Source: Pseudohaliea rubra DSM 19751 (lineage in GTDB: Bacteria; Pseudomonadota; Gammaproteobacteria; Pseudomonadales; Halieaceae). From it: a stretch of DNA of 41,517 nucleotides. Below the pieces are notes generated by a model. The model was not told where the DNA came from, ran no database searches, and saw only the letters and a program-made list of their open reading frames with translations. Position 1 is the stretch's first letter. Each line of letters begins with the position of its first letter. Shown piece after piece: positions 18,160-26,074 of the stretch. The stretch is from contig NZ_KN234769.1 of NCBI RefSeq assembly GCF_000764025.1, positions 1 through 41,517 of the forward strand, written 5' to 3'. A program made the translations under genes and the position numbers.

Positions 18160-19743
18160 TCAGAGGGCCGCGTACTGATCGTAGTAGGCCTTGAGGTAGC
18201 TGCTGAAGTCCTGGCTGTCGGCTGCTTCGAGGGCGCGCTGGGCGCCGAGGGAGCGTTCGCTTTCTGTCTCCAGGGCTGCCAGTGCGGTCTCGTCGAGCGC
18301 CCGTTCCCGGAAGTGCCTGGCCCAGCGCTCGCTATAGCGTAGCCCGAAGCGATAGAACGGCAGCCCGTCCTCGACCATCTCCGCGAGCATGCGCGCCGAG
18401 GGCGTCTTGGCCGGGTCATCCACCTTTGCCGCCTGCGCCGCGACAGCGGCGCGATAGCCACCGTCCCCATGGGCCGTATCGAGGAGCGCCGCGGTGCGGG
18501 CGACGCCGGCGAGCCGCTCCCCTGCCAGCTCGTCCAGGGGCCGACGGTCGCTACCGTTCGCCAGCGTCAGCCCCGGCTCCCGGCCGCGATTGACCACCAT
18601 GGCAAGGTTCTCGTCGAGCACGGCCTGCTCCTCCGGGGAGCAGGGCGGGCTGTCCTCAACCAGGCAGTGCAGGAGAAACGCGTCGAGAAAACGGATTGTC
18701 TCTCCGTCAAGGCCAAGGGGTGCAAAGGGGTTGACGTCCAGGCAGCGCACCTCGATGTACTCGATGCCGCCGCGGCGCAGCGCCGTAAGCGCCGTCTCGC
18801 CGGAGGCGGCGACGCGCTTCGGGCGGATCGTACTGTAGAACTCGTTTTCGATCTGCAGCAGGCTGTCGTTAAGTTGCTGGTAGTCGCCGCCCGCACCACT
18901 CGGGAATTGCGCGTAGGCCGGGTGCGCCGTGAAGATGGCGTCCTTCAGGGTCTTCAGGTAGCTGTCGAGGTCGTTGTAACAGACCTGCAGGCCGCGCTGG
19001 GCGTCGCTGTTGTAGCCGAGGCCGCCCATGCGCAGGGAGGTTCCGTGGGGCCGGTAGAGTGTATTGCCCTCCGGATCCATGAGCTCGAGGCCGTGGCCCT
19101 GACGGCCGCGGAGGAAGCTTGCGCATACCGCCGGGGAGGCACCGAAGAGATAGATCAGCAGCCAGGACCAGCGGTGGAAGTTACGGATCAGCCCCAGGTA
19201 GCGCTCCGTAATGTAGTCCTGCCGGCTGCCGGGGGCGCCGTCGTCCTGCCAGGCTGCTTCCCAGAAGGCCTCGGGGGGCGAGAAGTTGTAGTGGATGCCG
19301 GCGATCGCCTGCATCATGCGCCCGTAGCGGTGGCCGAGGCCCAGCCGGTAAATGGTTTTCATCTGTGCCACATTGGAGCTGCCGTAGCGAGCCACGGGGA
19401 TACCGGCGTCGCCGCTTACGATACAGGGCATGCTCAGGGCCCAGAGCCGCTCCTTGCCGAGCTGCCGGTAGACAAAACTGTGGATGTCCGCCAGCGTCTC
19501 GAGGGTTTCACCGATGCCGGAGCTCACGGGTGTGATGAACTCGAGGAGCGCTTCGGAATAGTCCGTGGTAATACTGCCGTGGGTCAGCGCGGAGCCGAGT
19601 CCGGGAGGATGCGGTGTCTGCGCGAGGGTCCCCTCGGGGGTGATCCGCAGGCTCTCCTTCTCGACGCCCCGGCGGATTTCCGTGAGCAGGGTCGGCTGTC
19701 CCGCGGCCAACCGCTCGAGCTGTGTCTGCCAGTGCGATGTCAC
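18160..19743 (-). CDS. gshA: glutamate-cysteine ligase
   Basis: Joins glutamate and cysteine, the first and rate-limiting step of glutathione synthesis. It has 527 residues (E. coli 518), of the proteobacterial GshA type. Visible family segments are LLTEIRRGVEKESLRI, LGSALTHGSITTDYSEALLEFITP, the SMPCIV and IAGIHYNFSPPEAFW active-site stretches, and EYIEVRCLDVNPFAPLG. The frame is open another 102 codons upstream, but the GTG giving VTSHWQTQLERLAAGQ is chosen because AAGGA lies 8 bases upstream and the family N-terminus starts here. gshB is not in the window. Confidence 0.95.
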   Translation of the reverse strand: MTSHWQTQLERLAAGQPTLLTEIRRGVEKESLRITPEGTLAQTPHPPGLGSALTHGSITTDYSEALLEFITPVSSGIGETLETLADIHSFVYRQLGKERLWALSMPCIVSGDAGIPVARYGSSNVAQMKTIYRLGLGHRYGRMMQAIAGIHYNFSPPEAFWEAAWQDDGAPGSRQDYITERYLGLIRNFHRWSWLLIYLFGASPAVCASFLRGRQGHGLELMDPEGNTLYRPHGTSLRMGGLGYNSDAQRGLQVCYNDLDSYLKTLKDAIFTAHPAYAQFPSGAGGDYQQLNDSLLQIENEFYSTIRPKRVAASGETALTALRRGGIEYIEVRCLDVNPFAPLGLDGETIRFLDAFLLHCLVEDSPPCSPEEQAVLDENLAMVVNRGREPGLTLANGSDRRPLDELAGERLAGVARTAALLDTAHGDGGYRAAVAAQAAKVDDPAKTPSARMLAEMVEDGLPFYRFGLRYSERWARHFRERALDETALAALETESERSLGAQRALEAADSQDFSSYLKAYYDQYAAL

Positions 19744-19889
19744 GGGATGTCCTTTGCTGCGGGCGACGGATAAACGCAGCAGTTTAGCGACGAAGGCGGG
19801 GTGAGTACAGGTTGCGGCACCGGGTAAATAAGCGCGGGCGACGAAGAATTGCATGGCGCCTGTTTCATACCGGGTAATGAAGGAGCATC

Positions 19890-19955
19890 GCCGTATGACA
19901 GAGCCGTGAAAGCACGGTGAACCCTCCAAGAAGTTTCCATGAACTTTCCATGAAG
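19890..19955 (-). promoter_or_regulatory. six-unit 11-bp-periodic array, PhoB/OmpR-like
   Basis: Read on the minus strand, six consecutive 11-base units begin CTTCAT, GTTCAT, CTTCTT, GTTCAC, TTTCAC and TGTCAT (starting at 19955, 19944, 19933, 19922, 19911, 19900). Every unit has TC at positions 3-4, A or T at 5 and a pyrimidine at 6. The PhoB half-site is TGTCAY with 11-bp spacing, so the last unit is a perfect half-site and the others partial ones. The first two units agree at 10 of 11 bases. Neighbouring blocks on both sides do not fit. The array sits 76 bases before the TonB receptor ATG and 146 before the gshA start. Head-to-tail 11-bp repeats are typical for OmpR/PhoB-family regulators; which one, and which gene, is inferred. 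Confidence 0.6.
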
Positions 19956-19960
19956 ACTCG

Positions 19961-19966
19961 CTAAAT
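19961..19966 (+). promoter_or_regulatory. possible -10 for the TonB receptor gene
   Basis: CTAAAT (4/6 to TATAAT) on the plus strand, five bases beyond the 11-bp array and 65 bases before the receptor ATG. In PhoB-type promoters the box replaces the -35; the array reads on the opposite strand here, so this is uncertain. The rest of the 288-base gshA-receptor gap shows no gene. Confidence 0.25.
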
Positions 19967-20031
19967 GCATTGAGCGCCCACCGCGACGCAACTAGCCTTG
20001 CGCGCGTCTCGTATCCCTGCCAGAGAGTCTT

Positions 20032-22638
20032 ATGAACATGCAAACTCAACTATCTGCCGCCGTTGCGGCTGCCCTTGGCGCGTTGATCGCCAGCGGTGCG
20101 GCCGCCCAGTCATCAACAGACCGTAGCGATACGCGTATCGAGGAAGTCCTGGTGCATGGCCAGCGCGACATGATGCGCAGCGCCATTGATCGGCAGCGCG
20201 AGTCGGACCGCATCATGAGCGTGATTACGCGGGATGCCATCGGCAACCTGCCCGATCAGAACGTAGCGGAATCCGTTCGCAGGCTGCCTGGTGTGAACGT
20301 TCTCAACGACCAGGGCGAAGGCCGCTTTATTGCCGTTCGCGGTCTCGATCCCAGTCTGAACGCTTCGAACGTCAACGGGGTGCGCGTCCCTTCACCGGAA
20401 GCGGACACCCGTGCCGTTGCCCTGGATGTGATCGCCTCCGAACTCGTGGAGTCCATCGAGGTGGTCAAGACGCTGACGCCGGACATGGACGCCGACACCA
20501 TCGGCGCCTCTATCCAGATCAACACCATGCGCGCCTTCGAGGCCGAAGACCGCTTTTTTTCCGTCAAGGCCGAACAGTCCTACAACGACCTGAGCGATGC
20601 CTATTCGCCCAAGGGCTCCGTGGAGTTTCTCTTCCCCATCAACGACCGACTGGGCATAGCCGGTGGCGTTTCCTACCAGGAGCGGGAGTTCTCGACCGAC
20701 AACATTGAATCGGAAGGCTGGGACGTCACTGATGACGGCGTTCTGTATGCCGACACGGTGGAATACCGGGACTACGACGTGCTGCGCGAGCGCACCAGCG
20801 CCTCGTTGACCGTGGATTTCAAGGCCACAGAAAGCACCACACTCTACGCGCGGATGATGTACAGCCTGTTCGAGGACACCGAGTCGCGCCGCCGGCTGGT
20901 TCTGGAGATGGACGGGGAACCGCGCTCGGGCAGTGCAACCTCGGCGTCCTTCCTGTCAGACGACGGTGAAATTGTCGCCGAGCGCGAGCAGAAGGACCGC
21001 TACGAAGCCCAGGAAATCCAGACCTACGCCATTGGCGGTGAAACCCTCTTTGACAACTGGGAGCTGGATTACAGCGTCAGCTATGCCTACGCGGAAGAGC
21101 ACGAGAAAGACACCTTCGAAACCCTGTTCGCGACGGGCTTCGAGGATCCGGGCGCACTGGGCATCGACTTCGACTACAGCAATGATGAGCAGCCCCGCTA
21201 TGGCATCAGCCAGGGCGCCGACGCTTTTTTCGATCCGACCACCTATGAATTTGACGTGGTGGAGATTCCCGACGGCCTGTCAAAGGACGAGGAAATCACC
21301 TGGCAGTTCAACGCCGCACGCAATTTCCGCATGGACAGCGGCACGCTGCAGATCAAATTCGGCAGCAAGGTGCGGCAGCGCACCAAGGAGCGCGAAACCT
21401 TGCTGCAGGTGTTCGATGATTTTGACGGCGATTACACGCTCGCAGACGTGACCGGCCAGCAAAGCTTCGGCCTCGCCGCCATCGACCCCGTGCCCAGCCT
21501 CGGTGCGGTGCGCAATTTCAATATCGCCAATCTCGACCGCTTTATTCTCAACGACTTCGACACCCGGCTGGAATCCAATATCGAGAATTTCAGCGTCGAC
21601 GAGGACATCCTGGCAGGTTACCTCATGGCGCGCTGGGAGTCAGGACCGCTGACGGTCATTGGCGGTGTCCGCGTGGAGCGCACTGACAACACGGTACGCG
21701 CCAATCTCACCGAGATTCTGGGGGAGGGCAGCGTTCTCAACGGCGTCACGCTCGAGGAAGACCAGGTAAATTTCACGCCCAGTGAAGAGAGCAACAGCTA
21801 TACCGATTGGCTGCCCAGCCTGAGTGCGCGCTACGACCTGCGCAATGACGTCGTGCTGCGTGCCGGCTTCTTCAACAGCCTGGTGCGTCCCGGCCCGGAA
21901 CAGCTGGCGCCGATTTTTATCATCGAGGAGTCCGAGGGGGGCGGTCGCGAGGGCGAGTTCGGCAACCCCGGCCTGAAGCCTTACAAGGCTTTTAACGTGG
22001 ATGCGAGCGTCGAGTGGTACTTCAGTGAGAACGGCGTCCTGTCCGGTGGCCTGTTCTACAAGGAAATCGACGATTTTATCGTCAACGCGCGTTTCGAGAC
22101 CGATGAGCCGCCCTTCAACGGCGTGTATAACGGCATCCCCTTCGACGAGGGGATCATTCCGCTGAACGGTGACGAGGCGACGGTGCAGGGGGTCGAATTC
22201 AACTACCAGCACGCGCTGACGCAACTGCCGGCGCCCTTCAATGGCCTTCTGCTCGGCCTTAACTATACGTATACCGACGCCGAGGGCGACATCGGCGAGC
22301 GCACGATCCCCCTTCCGGCTGCGGCGGAGCAGACCTACAACGCCATGCTCGGCTATGAGTCCGGGCCCCTGAGCGTCCGCCTCACCGCTGCCTACCGGGA
22401 TGAATACCTCGATGAACTGGAAGGCTCCCCGGAGGAGGACCGCTACGTCAGGGATCATCTGCAGGTGGATCTGACGGCCAATTACGACGTCAGCGAAAAG
22501 ATCAGGGTCTACTCGCAGTTCCTCAACCTGACTGACGAGCCCTTTGTGGCCTTCCAGCGCGGCCCGGGCGCCAGCCGGCTGTTACAGTACGAGGAGTATT
22601 CCTGGACCGTACGACTCGGCATCCAGGTTCGCCTGTGA
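20032..22638 (+). CDS. TonB-dependent receptor, TonB-Xanth-Caul type
   Basis: Outer-membrane receptor of 868 residues. A signal peptide (1-25, ending GAAA-Q) is followed by a TonB box region RIEEVLVHG (35-43), a plug domain (about 50-160) with LPDQNVAESVRRLPGVNV and a beta-barrel to the end. The segment GRFIAVRGLDPSLNASNVNG and its phrasing match the TonB-Xanth-Caul subfamily (TIGR01782). These receptors import scarce large nutrients; some relatives lie next to phytases or phosphatases. The following phosphatase gene overlaps its stop, so phosphate-ester uptake is a reasonable guess. The protein ends VRLGIQVRL; the last residue is Leu, not the usual aromatic. AGAGAG precedes the ATG. Confidence 0.93.
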   Translation: MNMQTQLSAAVAAALGALIASGAAAQSSTDRSDTRIEEVLVHGQRDMMRSAIDRQRESDRIMSVITRDAIGNLPDQNVAESVRRLPGVNVLNDQGEGRFIAVRGLDPSLNASNVNGVRVPSPEADTRAVALDVIASELVESIEVVKTLTPDMDADTIGASIQINTMRAFEAEDRFFSVKAEQSYNDLSDAYSPKGSVEFLFPINDRLGIAGGVSYQEREFSTDNIESEGWDVTDDGVLYADTVEYRDYDVLRERTSASLTVDFKATESTTLYARMMYSLFEDTESRRRLVLEMDGEPRSGSATSASFLSDDGEIVAEREQKDRYEAQEIQTYAIGGETLFDNWELDYSVSYAYAEEHEKDTFETLFATGFEDPGALGIDFDYSNDEQPRYGISQGADAFFDPTTYEFDVVEIPDGLSKDEEITWQFNAARNFRMDSGTLQIKFGSKVRQRTKERETLLQVFDDFDGDYTLADVTGQQSFGLAAIDPVPSLGAVRNFNIANLDRFILNDFDTRLESNIENFSVDEDILAGYLMARWESGPLTVIGGVRVERTDNTVRANLTEILGEGSVLNGVTLEEDQVNFTPSEESNSYTDWLPSLSARYDLRNDVVLRAGFFNSLVRPGPEQLAPIFIIEESEGGGREGEFGNPGLKPYKAFNVDASVEWYFSENGVLSGGLFYKEIDDFIVNARFETDEPPFNGVYNGIPFDEGIIPLNGDEATVQGVEFNYQHALTQLPAPFNGLLLGLNYTYTDAEGDIGERTIPLPAAAEQTYNAMLGYESGPLSVRLTAAYRDEYLDELEGSPEEDRYVRDHLQVDLTANYDVSEKIRVYSQFLNLTDEPFVAFQRGPGASRLLQYEEYSWTVRLGIQVRL

Positions 22639-24494
22639 AAATATCGATGGGACCCATAGCCATGCAGACCTCGCTGATTCGTGCCGCCGTCACCGGCATC
22701 CTCCTTGCGACCCTGGGAGTGGCAGCGGTCTCCGCGGAGACGCAGTCACCCCATGTCGAACTGGAGCGCGCCGTCTCGGGGGTTATCGAGCGGATGCAGC
22801 AGACGCTGTCTGTCGAGGAACGCCTGACCCTGACGCCGGAGTCGGCTGCATCGTTCCTCAACGGGAGGGAGCGGCAGCTGTTCTCCACCGGCTTCGCCAG
22901 GCTGCAGGTCTCGACACCGGTGACGGTTCATGTGGCCTTCGAATCCGCGCCCGGCGAGGTGCCCTTCTGGCTGCCGGCGCGCGGCTTCGAGCGGCGCAGC
23001 GACCTCGACTTCCTGGTGAAGGGCGAGGATGACTACGCGACGTGGTCAAAGCGCTTTCCTGCGGGCGAGATCGGTCTTGGGATTCCGGGATTCACCGGCG
23101 AAATGAAGCCCTACCTCATCTTCATCGAGGCTGACAATTCCGCCAGCGTCGAGGTTGAGCCGCTAGTGCCAGGCGTCGATGTGGTGGAGGCCACCCTTGG
23201 CCAGCAGGTCTATCTCGACGATGATGACGACCTGACCACGTTGCCCGATCGTCTATTGGGCCTGCCCATGCTGCGCTCCTACGAGAGCTGGGAGTTTGTT
23301 GCCCGCCTCGTGGGGTATTTCCGCGTCACCGACTATCCCTCCAGCGAGCGCCCGGACCACGTTCAGCTCACCTGGCAGGGCGATCCTGCCTCCAGCGTCA
23401 CGGTGCAGTGGCGCACCCGCGGCGAGAGCGCCGGTGGCCGTCTCTGGCTGGCACGCCGGTCAGAGCTGCTGCAGGAGGACAATCCGGGTAGCGCCCGCAT
23501 TGTGCAGGCGGAGCCCTTCGTCATGACGACTCTGCAGATCGAGAACGATCCCGCCGTTACGCTGCACCGGGCAACCCTCGACGATCTTGCGCCGGCCACT
23601 GACTATGCCTACGCGGTGAGTGCGGGCGACGGCGGGCAGTGGAGTGAGCTTCGCAGCTTCCGCACGGCGGCGAAGCCCGGGGATGAACCCTACAGCTTTG
23701 TCTACCTCGGCGACCCGCAGAGCGGACTCGACCGCTGGGGCGAGCTGATCCGGCAGTCAGATTACCGCTTTCCGGAGTCTCGCTTCTATCTCATTGCCGG
23801 CGACCTGATCGATGAGGGCACGCAGCGCGATAACTGGGACCAGTTCTTTGCCGAGAGCAGCCCCGTGTTCGATCGCCGTCCGGTGCTGCCTGCCATCGGC
23901 AACCATGACAGCCACGGCGGACATCCGACGCTGTATCTGCAGCAGTTTGCGCTGCCCGATAACGGCACAGACACTTTGGACCCGGGCCGCACCTACCACG
24001 TGACCTACCAGGACATGCTGGTGGTGGTCATGGACTCGAATTACGACCTGATTGATCCGGCGACGCAGACCGAGTGGCTGGATCGTGTGCTGGGCGAGAG
24101 CGATGCGCGCTGGAAGACCGTCATCTACCACCACCCGCTCTATGCGTCTCACCCCGAGCGCGACAATGCGCCACTGCGCGACGCGTGGCTGCCGATCTTT
24201 GACCGACACGGTGTCGACATTGCGTTTCAGGGGCACGATCACGCCTACATGCGCACCCAACCCCTGCGCGGTGGCAAGCCGGTGGCCGAGGGCGAACACG
24301 GCACTGTGTATCTGGTGGCCGTGTCAGGGACCAAGATGTACGAACAGTCGTTGCCCGAATTTGCGGTGTTTGGCGCGACAGACACCCGCACTTTCCAGGT
24401 GATCGACGTCGACCCCGGTAACGGGACCCTTCGCTATCGCGCTATCTCCGAAGCGGGCGAAGTGATCGACGAGTTCGCGCTCCAGAAGCCCTGA
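22635..24494 (+). CDS. secreted metallophosphoesterase, purple-acid-phosphatase-like
   Basis: A 619-residue exported phosphoesterase. Signal peptide to about residue 34 (VSA-E), then a unique domain (about 35-230), a fibronectin-like domain (about 238-345, with VQLTWQGDPASSVTVQWRT as in the N-terminal domain of purple acid phosphatases) and the catalytic domain: GDPQ (Asp360), GDLIDEG (Asp390), GNHD (Asn423-His424-Asp425), YHHP (His499/500) and GHDH (533-536). All metal-ligand motifs are intact, so it should be an active dimetal enzyme. The GTG start overlaps the receptor stop by four bases; an ATG at 22662 gives a compact signal peptide and may be the true start. It may free phosphate from esters at the cell surface. 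Confidence 0.88.
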   Translation: MKISMGPIAMQTSLIRAAVTGILLATLGVAAVSAETQSPHVELERAVSGVIERMQQTLSVEERLTLTPESAASFLNGRERQLFSTGFARLQVSTPVTVHVAFESAPGEVPFWLPARGFERRSDLDFLVKGEDDYATWSKRFPAGEIGLGIPGFTGEMKPYLIFIEADNSASVEVEPLVPGVDVVEATLGQQVYLDDDDDLTTLPDRLLGLPMLRSYESWEFVARLVGYFRVTDYPSSERPDHVQLTWQGDPASSVTVQWRTRGESAGGRLWLARRSELLQEDNPGSARIVQAEPFVMTTLQIENDPAVTLHRATLDDLAPATDYAYAVSAGDGGQWSELRSFRTAAKPGDEPYSFVYLGDPQSGLDRWGELIRQSDYRFPESRFYLIAGDLIDEGTQRDNWDQFFAESSPVFDRRPVLPAIGNHDSHGGHPTLYLQQFALPDNGTDTLDPGRTYHVTYQDMLVVVMDSNYDLIDPATQTEWLDRVLGESDARWKTVIYHHPLYASHPERDNAPLRDAWLPIFDRHGVDIAFQGHDHAYMRTQPLRGGKPVAEGEHGTVYLVAVSGTKMYEQSLPEFAVFGATDTRTFQVIDVDPGNGTLRYRAISEAGEVIDEFALQKP

Positions 24495-24523
24495 GCTGAC
24501 ACTTTAGAACCTAGTGCCACCCG

Positions 24524-25414
24524 TTAAGAGCGCGCGTCTCTGCGGAGCGTGAAGCGGTAGTCATGACGTTCGAGCGGCTCGGCACGGCCGACCTCGTAGG
24601 TTTCTACGTGCACCTCGCCATCCGCGTACACGGTGAACACCCGAAACATGGCGCTATGGCGGGTTTCATCGGGAATCTTCGTGCGCTCCAGCGCTGGAAT
24701 GTGCAGGTAATGAACCGCGCCTATCCGCTTGGAGTGGTTCACCCGATCCATGTCCATGTGCAGATCACCGGAAATGATGGCCGCGAGGTTGGGCTGATCG
24801 ATAACCTCGGCAAAGCGTGCATGGGTGATGCCCTTGTCCGGATTTTCCGGGTAGGCACCGGTCTGCGCTCCGTGCACGATCAGCAGCACCGGCCTCGGCG
24901 CAAGCTGCCCGATCTGCTCTAACATCCACTCGATACCGCTGTCCTCGAAATCCCGGTCGACGTCTGGCGAGGCAAACACCAGCGCAACCGTATCCGTCTC
25001 GATCACGTAGCTGGGTTCCTGCATTTCCGCTTTCTCCGCACCCCAGCGATTGGCGTAGGCCAGGTAACGGTCCACTGTACTGTCATGTTCTTCATTGCCC
25101 ATGATGGGGTAGAAGCGCAGGTTCAGCGCCTGCAGGACCTCGGTCGCGTTCTCGTACTGAATGCGGGTTCCCTTGTGGGCAATATCGCCAACGCCGATCA
25201 CGAAATCCACATGCATGGCTTGCGCCAGCCTGTTTACGTCCGCTACCGCCGCGGCCAGGTGCGGGAAGTGGGGCTCGGGCTTGGGCTCAGCGTCGCCCAG
25301 CGCGGCGAATCGAAGAACAACCTCCTTACTGTCGGCGCTGAAGGCCGGCGGGATGGCAAGTGCAAAGCCCAGCAACAGTGTCAGGACGATAGCGCCGCTT
25401 TGTATCCGTGTCAT
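24524..25414 (-). CDS. exported metallophosphoesterase with altered active site
   Basis: A 296-residue calcineurin-like phosphoesterase with a signal peptide (1-26, AFSA-D). The five motifs can be placed, but three histidines are replaced by acids: GDAE (Asp41, Glu43 where DxH is usual), GDIAHKG (Asp77, normal), GNEEH (Asn107, Glu108 where GNH[DE] has the catalytic His), VHG (His181, normal) and GDLH (Asp217, His219 where GHxH is usual). The phosphatase label is therefore by fold; activity or metal choice may differ. It is convergent to the purple-acid-phosphatase-like gene, 29 bases from its stop, and has a good Pho-box match 50 bases before its start. Confidence 0.82.
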   Translation of the reverse strand: MTRIQSGAIVLTLLLGFALAIPPAFSADSKEVVLRFAALGDAEPKPEPHFPHLAAAVADVNRLAQAMHVDFVIGVGDIAHKGTRIQYENATEVLQALNLRFYPIMGNEEHDSTVDRYLAYANRWGAEKAEMQEPSYVIETDTVALVFASPDVDRDFEDSGIEWMLEQIGQLAPRPVLLIVHGAQTGAYPENPDKGITHARFAEVIDQPNLAAIISGDLHMDMDRVNHSKRIGAVHYLHIPALERTKIPDETRHSAMFRVFTVYADGEVHVETYEVGRAEPLERHDYRFTLRRDARS

Positions 25415-25463
25415 GCTGGTCTCCGTGTAGAGGCGTCAAAAGCTTCAGGAATAACACAAAACA

Positions 25464-25481
25464 ATGACGTGACTGTGACAG
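25464..25481 (-). promoter_or_regulatory. Pho-box match upstream of the exported phosphoesterase
   Basis: Minus-strand CTGTCACAGTCACGTCAT: half-sites CTGTCAC (7/7 to CTGTCAY) and ACGTCAT (5/7), separated by four bases, the 11-bp PhoB period. It points toward the gene and ends 49 bases before its ATG. A weak -10-like TTATTC lies about 10 bases downstream. The rest of the 244-base gap to pilZ holds no gene I can support. Confidence 0.6.
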
Positions 25482-25645
25482 TGCCTCGGCGAACGCTCTG
25501 GGGGAGTGGACATATCCTCCGGCGCTGGCCCTGCGGTCTCGCGGGCCACGTTCTGCCCCTCACTGATCAGGACGATGTCCCGGACGATGGGTGGATCGGC
25601 TTGCAGCACTTGTGGCTCCAGGAAATGAGAGAGGCGGGCGGTTGC

Positions 25646-25658
25646 GGCACCGGGTGCC
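25646..25658. other. GC palindrome just after the pilZ stop
   Basis: GGCACC, one base, GGTGCC, ending one base before the stop codon of the PilZ gene. There is no T tract. It may be a rho-independent-like structure or chance in GC-rich DNA. Confidence 0.25.
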
Positions 25659-26042
25659 TCAGCCTTCCTCGGGCACATTGATCTGTTGGAGGGCCGCCTC
25701 CCAATGAGCGATGTCCGAGCCTGCGGCCTCGAGGATCTCGAAGCCGGCGAGCCAGCTGCCGGGGCGGTCCTGTTCGCGCATGCGCCAGCGCACCTGGCCG
25801 ACCAGGTAGAAGGGTTCTGCCTCCCCGGGGATGTCGACGCCAACCTGAAGAATCGCCCCGACGGCTACCCGCTGGTCGAGCTGCACCCGCAAGCCCCGCC
25901 GGGAAACCTCCAGGGTGTGGCAGCGAAGGACCTTGCCGGGACCGAGCGCGCCCGGCGGTGGTGACTCGATCTCGATGAACACCGTGCTGGCCAGCGGCAG
26001 CCGGTAATAGCGACGCTGGTTCCTGCCCTGCTCTTCAGTCAT
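25659..26042 (-). CDS. PilZ domain protein
   Basis: A 127-residue single-domain PilZ protein. The c-di-GMP motifs are R10xxxR14 (RRYYR) and the second motif as EVSRRG (45-50), with Glu45 in place of the usual Asp or Asn, so binding is likely but not certain. It may be an adaptor for c-di-GMP signalling, for example in motility or surface behaviour. It starts 32 bases after the DUF1631 gene on the same strand with GGAGG upstream and is the last gene of the moaA-to-pilZ run. A GC palindrome (25646-25658) touches its stop codon. Confidence 0.88.
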   Translation of the reverse strand: MTEEQGRNQRRYYRLPLASTVFIEIESPPPGALGPGKVLRCHTLEVSRRGLRVQLDQRVAVGAILQVGVDIPGEAEPFYLVGQVRWRMREQDRPGSWLAGFEILEAAGSDIAHWEAALQQINVPEEG

Positions 26043-26074
26043 GGTGCGTCCTCCAGGCCCAGACCCAGGCCCTG

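Noticed and set aside
19810-19825. A 16-base string GGTTGCGGCACCGGGT found again near 25640
   Set aside because: One isolated match of this length is expected by chance in GC-rich DNA of this size; the flanks do not match.
19744-20049. Extension of gshA by 102 codons
   Set aside because: It crosses the 11-bp array and the divergent start region, contains no GshA sequence, and GTG 19743 has a good ribosome site.
25445-25843. Minus-strand 132-codon frame overlapping pilZ
   Set aside because: The part within pilZ is an out-of-frame shadow, and the rest has no recognisable domain or clear start.
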